Below are positions 1 through 5,990 of a DNA stretch of 7,854 bases, piece after piece (position 1 is the stretch's first letter; every line of letters begins with the position of its first letter). The position numbers and the translations under genes are program-made. The notes under the pieces are model-generated. The model did no database searches. It worked only from the letters and a program-made list of their open reading frames with translations, and was not told where the DNA came from. The DNA comes from JBJXHB01 sp046160725 (GTDB taxonomy: Bacteria > Pseudomonadota > Gammaproteobacteria > Burkholderiales > Burkholderiaceae_C), in NCBI GenBank assembly GCA_046160725.1, contig JBJXHB010000195.1, positions 1-7,854 of the forward strand. The letters run 5' to 3'.

Positions 1-151
1 CCGAGTTGGAAGCTGCCATCGGCGAGTACGTCGCCCATCACAACCGCAACCCAAAGCCGTTCATCTGGACCAAGAGCGCTCGCGACATCCTGCAGAAGGT
101 CATTCGCGCCAACTCCCGGTTAAGCAATAAACAGAACGAAACACTGCACTA
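1..151 (+). mobile_element. Right end of an IS630-type insertion sequence (left part outside the window)
   Basis: The transposase fragment runs to the edge of the chromosomal DUF1631 gene, so the element must end at about 149-151. IS630-family elements insert at TA and duplicate it, and some prefer CTAG. Here CTAG occupies 149-152, and the TA at 150-151 is the expected target duplication. The AT-richer bases at about 118-149 would contain the terminal inverted repeat. The other end is not in the window, so the inverted repeat cannot be confirmed. The exact boundary is inferred. Confidence 0.6.
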
Positions 152-152
152 G
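3..152 (+). CDS. IS630-family transposase, C-terminal fragment (5' end outside the window)
   Basis: The frame is open from the left edge and gives 49 residues before a TAG stop. It carries the C-terminal signature common in IS630-family DDE transposases: a helix ending in a YVAHHNRNPKPFIWTKSARD-type block, followed by a short basic tail (ILQKVIRANSR). The protein would cut and rejoin DNA to move its element. The catalytic DDE residues lie upstream, outside the window, so I cannot say whether the gene is intact. Its composition is visibly less GC-rich than the genes that follow, especially the last 35 bases, which fits a mobile element. The stop codon overlaps the convergent stop of the DUF1631 gene, so the two genes meet tail to tail with no spacer. 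The family call is from recognised sequence, not from a search. Confidence 0.82.
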   Translation, partial: ELEAAIGEYVAHHNRNPKPFIWTKSARDILQKVIRANSRLSNKQNETLH

Positions 153-2476
153 ACCGTCAGGCGCTCCGGGTCCGCATCCAGCTTGGCCAGCGCACTGCGT
201 GTCGCACGTACCGTCAGCGCCTCCTCCTGCGCCGGCAGGAGCAGGCCGCCCTGCAGGAAGGCGGCCAGTCGCTCCTGCTGGAACAGCACACAGCGGCCCT
301 GCGTGGTCGCGAACAGCATCAACTGCTTGCGCAGGCCGCGCCAGACCAGCTGGACGGCTTCAGTCCGGTTGCGGTATTCCAGCATGTACCAGCTGCCCAC
401 CTGCAGCTCGCGCGCCCAGGCCTTCATGGCGGCATTGGGCGCCGCGCCGCCCTCGGACACCACCTCAAGGTCGGAGCTTTCATGGCCGGACAGGTCGCTG
501 ACCATCGACTCGTCGATCTCGATGTCGGCCGCGTCGGGCAGCAACTCCTCGAGCGTCTCCAGGCGCTCCATCATCTCCTCCAGGCGCTCGGTGGGGATGA
601 CAGCCGCCTTGGCCGTGAAGGCCGCCGCCAGCGAGTTGTTCAGGGCCTGGATATGCTCGTCCTGCTTGCTGGCCGGCATGCCGGCCGAAGCCATGCCGTC
701 GCGCAGCCGCTTGAGCAGCGGAGGCAGGCGCCGGATGACCTCGGCGCGCTCATCGCGCGTGACCTTGGCACCGGCCGACCAGATCAGGTCCGCGGCCGCG
801 CGCTTCATCTGGCGTGTCTCCTCGGCCTGGGCGCCATAGCGCACGGCCATGGTGGCCAGCACGTCGGCCCAGACCTGGAACAGGAACTGCCGCACGCCCT
901 CCTGCACCGGCACCTCGTTGAGCATGCGACGCAGCTCGATGGTGTACTGGATGGCCAGCGTTTCCCGCTGCTCGACCTGCTGGGCCAGCGAGACGCCCTT
1001 CTTGGTGGCCTCGTTCTCGTTGCGGAAATAGTGCTCCAGAAACTTTTCGAACTCGGTCAGCACGGTCGCGAAGACCCGCCGGCCGGTGTCCGGATAGGCC
1101 TCGACCACCTGGACGATGCGCTTGATCTCCTTCTCCAGCGCCTCATCCACCGGGCCGGTCTTCGACTCGAAGCCCATGACGCAGGCGCCCGTGCGGTCGA
1201 TCAGGCGGCGCGCCGGATGGTCGGTGGTGGCAAAGAAGTCAGGCTCGGCGACCGCCACCCGCAACACCGGCATCTGCAGCCGCGCGAACCAGACACGGAT
1301 CGCGGCCGGAATCTGCTCCTCGGTGAGGATGCTCTGGAACATCATCGCGACGATCTCGATCGTCGCCCGCTCGACGGGCGTGGTGGCCGCTGCCTTCAGT
1401 TCGTTCTTGCGCTGCTGCAGCTCCTGCAACAGCATCGGACTGGTGATCACCGGCCCACCATCGGCGGCGGCGGGCTGCAGCTTCAGCCGAAGGCTCAGCT
1501 GGGCCCTGTCGATGGCCTGGTTGAGGGCGGGCGTGGCTTTGGGTGGCGGCAGCGAGGTGTCCGCGAACTCGGGCACCTGGCGGCCGACCAGCTTGTTCAA
1601 ACGTGCCAGCACGGCCTCGGAGTGGTCGCTGACACGCGAAGTCGCCCCACCTGAGACGGCGCCGGGCGCGGCCGGCCTGGACCCGCTGTCAGCGCCACGG
1701 TCGCCTTGGATCGGAGCCAGGCCGGCAGCCGAAGGTGGTGCCATGCCGGTGCCGCCGTGGGCCGCCGCGGGGGCCTGCGGCAATGAACCCCCGCCGGTCG
1801 GGCCAGCGCCGGTCGGGGCGGCCGACCGGTCACGCCGAATCAGGGGCCGCAGGTCCACCTCCGGCATCACACGTTGCGATATCAGCCAGTGGTTGGCCTC
1901 GTGATAGGTCTCTTCGACCAGGTGCGCGAACTCCTCATGCAACGAGGCCTGCGCATCGCGCCACATCGTCGCGCCCAGGCCCGCGGCACGCCAGCCATCC
2001 AGCACGATGCGCGCCAGCACATGGGCCCGCAGCATGTCGTGGGTATCCAGCTCGCTGCGGCCCTCCAGCACTGATACGCGGGTGCGCAGGTCGGTGAACT
2101 CCCAGCTGGCGCGGTCCATCATGGCCAGGGCCAGGCGCGAGGTCAGGATCTCGCGGTCGATGGTGTCGTCGTCGACCAGCGATAGCCCGGAGCCGGGTGG
2201 CGGCAGGTCGGCCGGCCGCGACAGGGTGCCGCCCTGTGCCAGCACGCGGCGCAGGCCGACCACCATCGCGTCCAGCCACGGGCGGCTTTGCTTGTTCAGG
2301 GCGTGGACCAGGTCACGCCGCCGCTGGACCAGGTGGTACTCGGCCGGACGCTCAAGCTGGTGGCGCGCGGTCTGCCCAATGGCGCCGACCACGCCAGGCA
2401 TGCCCTTGATCAGCCCCTCGACATAGAGCCGGCGGGCCTGGGCAGCGAGGGCACTGGAGGTGGCACTGGATGCCAT
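149..2476 (-). CDS. DUF1631 family protein, function unknown
   Basis: The product has 775 residues, within the usual range for DUF1631 proteins, which are widespread in beta- and gammaproteobacteria and have no established role. Recognisable blocks are an N-terminal helical region (about 10-215), a Gly/Ala/Pro-rich linker (216-284), and a conserved helical core (about 345-625) with the segments RVWFARLQMPVLRVA and DHPARRLIDRTGACVMGF and a later LIWSAGAKVTRDERAEV block. An acidic stretch (about 630-675) leads to a small beta-rich C-terminal domain (about 683-765). I see no signal peptide or membrane segment, so it is probably cytoplasmic. The ATG at 2476 is the only usable start: the same frame is closed at 2519-2521 by the stop codon of secF, with no GTG or TTG between. 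No clear Shine-Dalgarno is visible, which suggests coupling to secF. The stop codon lies at the junction with the IS element, so the extreme C-terminus may be altered. Confidence 0.88.
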   Translation of the reverse strand: MASSATSSALAAQARRLYVEGLIKGMPGVVGAIGQTARHQLERPAEYHLVQRRRDLVHALNKQSRPWLDAMVVGLRRVLAQGGTLSRPADLPPPGSGLSLVDDDTIDREILTSRLALAMMDRASWEFTDLRTRVSVLEGRSELDTHDMLRAHVLARIVLDGWRAAGLGATMWRDAQASLHEEFAHLVEETYHEANHWLISQRVMPEVDLRPLIRRDRSAAPTGAGPTGGGSLPQAPAAAHGGTGMAPPSAAGLAPIQGDRGADSGSRPAAPGAVSGGATSRVSDHSEAVLARLNKLVGRQVPEFADTSLPPPKATPALNQAIDRAQLSLRLKLQPAAADGGPVITSPMLLQELQQRKNELKAAATTPVERATIEIVAMMFQSILTEEQIPAAIRVWFARLQMPVLRVAVAEPDFFATTDHPARRLIDRTGACVMGFESKTGPVDEALEKEIKRIVQVVEAYPDTGRRVFATVLTEFEKFLEHYFRNENEATKKGVSLAQQVEQRETLAIQYTIELRRMLNEVPVQEGVRQFLFQVWADVLATMAVRYGAQAEETRQMKRAAADLIWSAGAKVTRDERAEVIRRLPPLLKRLRDGMASAGMPASKQDEHIQALNNSLAAAFTAKAAVIPTERLEEMMERLETLEELLPDAADIEIDESMVSDLSGHESSDLEVVSEGGAAPNAAMKAWARELQVGSWYMLEYRNRTEAVQLVWRGLRKQLMLFATTQGRCVLFQQERLAAFLQGGLLLPAQEEALTVRATRSALAKLDADPERLTV

Positions 2477-2518
2477 GCGGGCGGTGTCGGGCGTCGATGC
2501 GGGAGGGCTCGAACGACT

Positions 2519-3550
2519 CTACACCACGGCCCCGGCATTCGGGTCGTTGGGGTCGCGGTCCTTGGAGCTGGCGCGCACCAGATCCTCGCGCTTGATCCCC
2601 AGCCACATCGCGATGGCTGCCGCGACGAACACCGACGAATAGATGCCGAAACAGATGCCGATGGTCAGCGCGACCGCAAAGTGGTGCAGCGTCGGCCCGC
2701 CGAACAACAGCATGGACAGCACCATCAGCTGGGTCGAACCGTGGGTGATGATGGTGCGGCTGATGGTGCTGGTGATGGCATGGTCGATGGCTTCGGTGGT
2801 GCCCATCTTCCGGTACTTTCGGAAGGCCTCGCGGATCCGGTCGAAGATCACAACCGACTCGTTGACCGAATAGCCCAGCACCGCCAGGACCGCCGCCAGC
2901 ACCGCCAGCGAGAACTCCCACTGAAAGAAGGCGAAGAAGCCCAGGATGATGACCACGTAGTGCAGGTTGGCGACGATGGCCGCCACCGAGAACTTCCACT
3001 CGAATCGGAAGGCCAGATAGACCATGATGCCGACGATCACGAAGGCCAGGGCCTTCACGCCATCGGTGTACAACTCCTGGCCGACGGCGGGGCCGACAAA
3101 TTCGGTGCGCGACAGCTTCAGTGGCTCAGAGGCGCCCGCGACGCAGGCACTGCGGCTGACCTGCTCGCCCTGCGGGGTGGTGTAGGCCTTGGCCTCGACC
3201 TTGCCTTTCTCGGCCGTGCACAGGCCCGCAAAGACGCGTGCCGACAACTCGGCCTGCTTGACGCCCTCGCGCACCGGCAGGCGCACCAGCACGTCGCGCG
3301 AGCTGCCGAAGGTCTGCACCTGGACCTCGCCGAGCCCGAAGCCGTCGATGGTGCGGCGCACCTTGTCCAGGTCCGCGGCCTGCGCGTACTCGACCGCCAG
3401 CACGGTGCCGCCGGTGAACTCGATCGACAGGTGCAGTCCGCGGGTCAGCAGGAAGAACACAGCCGCGGCGAAGGTCAGGAACGAGACGATGTTGAACGCC
3501 AGCGCGTGGCGCATGAACGGGATGTCGCGCCGGATCCGGAAGAATTCCAT
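2519..3550 (-). CDS. secF: Protein translocase subunit SecF
   Basis: SecF is an inner-membrane partner of SecD and YajC that uses the proton gradient to complete export through SecYEG. The 343-residue product has the six-helix layout: TM1 at about 20-37, a periplasmic P1 domain at about 40-155, and the remaining helices between about 163 and 317. Visible family motifs are IEFTGG (43-48), FRFEW (181-185), GYSVNESVVIFDRIR (226-240), SRTIITHG (264-271) and FGGPTLHHFA (283-292). The ATG at 3550 is preferred over an in-frame ATG at 3628 because the longer version adds a basic, unlike-SecF leader inside secD, and because GGGAG sits just upstream of 3550. The secD stop is 16 bases away, so the pair is almost certainly co-translated. 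Oddities: Tyr198 replaces the usual Asp of the TM3 His-Asp motif, Glu231 stands where E. coli has Asp213, and the P1 domain has two cysteines (111, 136). Confidence 0.96.
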   Translation of the reverse strand: MEFFRIRRDIPFMRHALAFNIVSFLTFAAAVFFLLTRGLHLSIEFTGGTVLAVEYAQAADLDKVRRTIDGFGLGEVQVQTFGSSRDVLVRLPVREGVKQAELSARVFAGLCTAEKGKVEAKAYTTPQGEQVSRSACVAGASEPLKLSRTEFVGPAVGQELYTDGVKALAFVIVGIMVYLAFRFEWKFSVAAIVANLHYVVIILGFFAFFQWEFSLAVLAAVLAVLGYSVNESVVIFDRIREAFRKYRKMGTTEAIDHAITSTISRTIITHGSTQLMVLSMLLFGGPTLHHFAVALTIGICFGIYSSVFVAAAIAMWLGIKREDLVRASSKDRDPNDPNAGAVV

Positions 3551-3566
3551 GTTTGCGCTCCCGCCC

Positions 3567-5450
3567 TCAGTTCTTGGCCGCCGGCGTCGTGCCGGTATCG
3601 GGCTTCCAGACCTGGCCGATTGAGACACCCTTGAGGCGCTTCTGCCGGCCGTACCAGAGATTGACCAGCCCGCGCGAGAACATGACCGCCGAAAACATCG
3701 ACGTCAGGATGCCCAGGCAGTGCACCACCGCGAACCCTTTGACCGGGCCGGACCCGAAGGCGAGCAACGCCAGGCCGGCGATCAGCGTGGTGATGTTGGA
3801 GTCCAGGATGGTCGCGAACGCCCGCTCATAGCCGGCGCTGATCGCCACCTGCGGCGGGGCACCGGAGCGAAGCTCTTCGCGCACGCGCTCGTTGATCAGC
3901 ACGTTGGCGTCGATGGCCATGCCGAGTGCGAGTGCGATGGCCGCCATGCCGGGCAGTGTCAGGGTGGCCTGGATCATGGAAAGCACGGCTACCAGCAGCA
4001 GCAGATTGAAGGCCAGCGCCAGCGTGCTGAACACGCCGAACAACAGGTAATAGGCGCACATGAACACGGCGATGGCGACAAAGCCCCACAGCACGCTGTT
4101 GAAGCCCTTGTCGATGTTCTCGCGACCCAGGCTCGGGCCGACGGTGCGCTCCTCGATGATCTCCATAGGCGCCGCCAGCGAGCCGGCGCGCAGCAGCAAG
4201 GCCGTGTCGCTGGCCTCCGTGGTGGTCATGCGGCCGGAGATCTGGACCCGCCCGCCGCCGATCTCGCTGCGGATGACCGGTGCGGTGACGACCTCGCCCT
4301 TGCCCTTCTCGAACAGGATGATGGCCATGCGCTTGTTGACGTTCTCGCGCGTCACGTCGCGGAAGATGCGCGAGCCTTTGGCGTCCAGGTTCAGGTGGAC
4401 CGCTGGTTCCTGGTTCTGGCCGTCGAAGCCGGCCTGGGCGTCGGTCAGGTTGTCACCGGTCAGGATGACCTGCCGGTAGACGATGATCGGCGCGCCGTTG
4501 CGGTCCAGGTAGCGCTCGGAGCCGAACGGCACCGGTGCCGCGCCGCGCTCGGCCTCGCGCGCCTCGGCGGTCTCGTTGACCATCCGGATCTCGAGCGTGG
4601 CGGTTCGGCCGATGATGTCCTTGGCCTTGGCGGTGTCCTGTACACCTGGCAGTTGCACCACCACCCGGTCCACGCCCTGCTGCTGGATGACGGGCTCGGC
4701 CACGCCGAGTTCGTTGACCCGGTTGTGCAGTGTCGTGATGTTCTGCTTCAGTGCCTGTTCCTGGATGGTCCTGGCCGATGCCGGCTTCAGGCTGCCCACC
4801 AGCCGCCAGTCGCCACCATCGGGCTGCGTCACCCATGCCAGGTCGGCGATCTGCTCGGTCAGCAGCTTTTCGGCCTGCTGCAGCATGGCCTGGTCGCGGA
4901 AGCGGATCGTGACGCCATTGCCGTCGCGCGCGACGCCGCCATGGCGCACGCTCTTGTCGCGCAACAGGGCCCGGATGTCGCCGGTCAAGGCCTCGGCGCG
5001 CTTGGTCAGCGCGGCGCCCATGTCGACCTGCATCAGGAAATGCACGCCGCCGCGCAGGTCCAGGCCCAGGTACATGGGCAAGGCATGGGCGCGGGTCAAC
5101 CAGGCGGGCGAGCGCGACAGCAGGTTCAGCGCAACGATGTACTTGGGGTCGGCAGGGTCGGGATTGAGCGCCTTGACCAGCGCATCCTTGGCCTTGATCT
5201 GCTGGTCGGTGTCGGCCAGCCTGGCCTTGACCGAGTTGCCGTCGAACTGAACGAAGTCGGGCGTGATGCCGGCGGACTTGAGGACCGTCTGCACGGTGGC
5301 CACCATGCCGCCGTCCAGTTTCAGCGTGGCCTTGCCGCTGGAAACCTGGACGGCCGGGGCCTCACCGAAGAAGTTGGGCAGCGTGTAGAGCAGCCCGATC
5401 ACCAGCGCGACGCCGAGGATGGCGTACTTCCACCAGGGATAGCGGTTCAT
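3567..5450 (-). CDS. secD: Protein translocase subunit SecD
   Basis: SecD pairs with SecF in the inner membrane and pulls translocating proteins into the periplasm using the proton gradient. The product has 627 residues, close to the E. coli length of 615. TM1 is at about 11-28 and is followed by a large periplasmic region with the GLDLRGG motif (129-135) and the head domain. The C-terminal membrane domain has helices at about 452-470, 475-495, 500-520, 552-567 and 575-597. The proton-pathway motif AIDANVLINER (512-522) keeps the essential Asp (514), and DSNITTLI (550-557) is also present. The ATG at 5450 gives the expected MNRYPWWKYAIL start, though no strong Shine-Dalgarno precedes it. It lies 82 bases after yajC and 16 bases before secF, in the standard yajC-secD-secF order. 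Confidence 0.97.
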   Translation of the reverse strand: MNRYPWWKYAILGVALVIGLLYTLPNFFGEAPAVQVSSGKATLKLDGGMVATVQTVLKSAGITPDFVQFDGNSVKARLADTDQQIKAKDALVKALNPDPADPKYIVALNLLSRSPAWLTRAHALPMYLGLDLRGGVHFLMQVDMGAALTKRAEALTGDIRALLRDKSVRHGGVARDGNGVTIRFRDQAMLQQAEKLLTEQIADLAWVTQPDGGDWRLVGSLKPASARTIQEQALKQNITTLHNRVNELGVAEPVIQQQGVDRVVVQLPGVQDTAKAKDIIGRTATLEIRMVNETAEAREAERGAAPVPFGSERYLDRNGAPIIVYRQVILTGDNLTDAQAGFDGQNQEPAVHLNLDAKGSRIFRDVTRENVNKRMAIILFEKGKGEVVTAPVIRSEIGGGRVQISGRMTTTEASDTALLLRAGSLAAPMEIIEERTVGPSLGRENIDKGFNSVLWGFVAIAVFMCAYYLLFGVFSTLALAFNLLLLVAVLSMIQATLTLPGMAAIALALGMAIDANVLINERVREELRSGAPPQVAISAGYERAFATILDSNITTLIAGLALLAFGSGPVKGFAVVHCLGILTSMFSAVMFSRGLVNLWYGRQKRLKGVSIGQVWKPDTGTTPAAKN

Positions 5451-5532
5451 CGTTGATCAGCCCGATTGTTGCGGTGTCGACAGCCCTCGACGGCCCAGCC
5501 GGGGCCGCCGCAGCCACGAGGCGGCCGCGGGT
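5451..5532 (-). repeat. Two tandem inverted repeats in the yajC-secD spacer
   Basis: In this 82-base spacer two potential RNA hairpins can be read directly. The first in transcription order pairs GGCGGCC (5520-5526) with GGCCGCC (5503-5509) around a 10-base loop. The second pairs TCGAC (5487-5491) with GTCGA (5476-5480) around a 6-base loop. No T-run follows either on the - strand, so they do not look like a rho-independent terminator. They could affect mRNA processing or the YajC to SecD expression ratio. Chance structure in GC-rich DNA is the alternative. Confidence 0.4.
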
Positions 5533-5862
5533 CTACTTGAAGGTGCCCTTGGGCAGGACCTGCACGACGGCGGCGCGCTGGACCTGCACCTCGACCTTGT
5601 CGGCGACCTCGACATGCAGGTACTGGTCGCCCAGGCGCGATACGCGCCCGATGACGCCCCCGCCGATCACCACCTCGTCGCCCTTGGCCAGGGCCTCGAT
5701 CATGGCCTTGTGTTCCTTCTGGCGCTTCATCTGCGGCCGGATCATGATGAAGTACAGCACCACAAACATCAGCACCAGCGGCAGCAGGCTGAACAGGGTG
5801 TTCTCGGCGCCGCCGGCGGCGGGTGCCGGGGCGGTCTGGGCATGGGCGGTGGAGATGAACAC
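5533..5862 (-). CDS. yajC: Sec translocon accessory protein YajC
   Basis: YajC is a small single-span inner-membrane protein that associates with SecD and SecF; it is usually not essential. The 109-residue product has a short N-terminus with an Ala/Pro-rich stretch, one membrane helix (about 24-41) ending in the typical IMIRPQMKRQKEH motif (39-51), and a cytoplasmic domain with GDEVVIGGGVIGRV (61-74). The start codon is GTG (5860-5862): it gives the expected MFIST start and is preceded about 10 bases upstream by GAGGA. The gene is first in the yajC-secD-secF run. In many proteobacteria tgt precedes yajC, but here a cnoX-type gene does. Confidence 0.95.
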   Translation of the reverse strand: MFISTAHAQTAPAPAAGGAENTLFSLLPLVLMFVVLYFIMIRPQMKRQKEHKAMIEALAKGDEVVIGGGVIGRVSRLGDQYLHVEVADKVEVQVQRAAVVQVLPKGTFK

Positions 5863-5872
5863 GTGCGGATGT

Positions 5873-5888
5873 CCTCGTACGTAGGAGG
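5873..5888. repeat. Imperfect palindrome over the yajC ribosome binding site
   Basis: The 16 bases CCTCGTACGTAGGAGG read as a palindrome with one mismatched pair (G opposite G). In the yajC transcript one arm contains the GAGG of the Shine-Dalgarno, so folding or protein binding could mask it. With no spare loop bases a stable hairpin is doubtful, and the role is unproven. Confidence 0.3.
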
Positions 5889-5926
5889 CGCGCTGCCCAG
5901 GGACAGCCCGGGCGGCGCAAAGCGGC

Positions 5927-5957
5927 GGATTCTAATTGGCGGGGCCCGGACGCCCGC
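5927..5957 (-). promoter_or_regulatory. Candidate promoter for yajC-secDF
   Basis: On the - strand TAGAAT (5929-5934) is one base from the sigma-70 -10 consensus and stands out in very GC-rich DNA. The hexamer 17 bases upstream is GCGGGC (5952-5957), which does not match the -35 consensus. A transcript would start near 5921 and leave a leader of about 60 bases before the yajC GTG. This is a sequence-only guess; transcription may instead, or also, come through from cnoX. Confidence 0.35.
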
Positions 5958-5961
5958 ATCG

Positions 5962-5978
5962 GCCGGCAGTTGGCCGGC
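5962..5978 (-). terminator. Weak GC hairpin after the cnoX gene
   Basis: GCCGGC occurs twice (5962-5967 and 5973-5978) around a 5-base loop, 13 bases beyond the cnoX stop, and can form a 6-bp stem. There is no T-tract behind it on the - strand, so it is at best a partial or rho-assisted stop. Read-through into yajC remains possible. Confidence 0.22.
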
Positions 5979-5990
5979 GCGGGCGGTGGG

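Noticed and set aside
482..1654. Long open frame (390 codons) on the + strand opposite the DUF1631 gene
   Set aside because: His/Leu/Gly/Arg-rich translation with no recognisable domain. It is the mirror of GC-rich codon use in the real gene on the other strand.
2735..2795. Repeated GATGGT/GGTGATG motifs
   Set aside because: They fall within conserved SecF codons (the AIDHAITSTISRTIITHG region). Codon use explains them.
3551..3628. Earlier ATG for secF, adding 26 residues
   Set aside because: The leader is basic and Ser/Arg/Pro-rich, lies within the secD 3' end, and would precede a normal SecF N-terminus that has its own GGGAG site.
2288..3634. Open frame of 448 codons on the + strand opposite secF
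   Set aside because: Covers conserved SecF motifs on the other strand and has the Arg/Asp/His/Gln composition typical of an antisense shadow.
3720..5456. Open frame of 578 codons on the + strand opposite secD
   Set aside because: Almost exactly antisense to secD, rich in Gln, His, Val and Gly, with no family resemblance. Length alone is not evidence in such GC-rich DNA.
5521..5528. GCGGCCGC palindrome as a possible protein-binding site
   Set aside because: An 8-base all-GC palindrome is expected often by chance at this composition and partly overlaps the better-supported hairpin arm.
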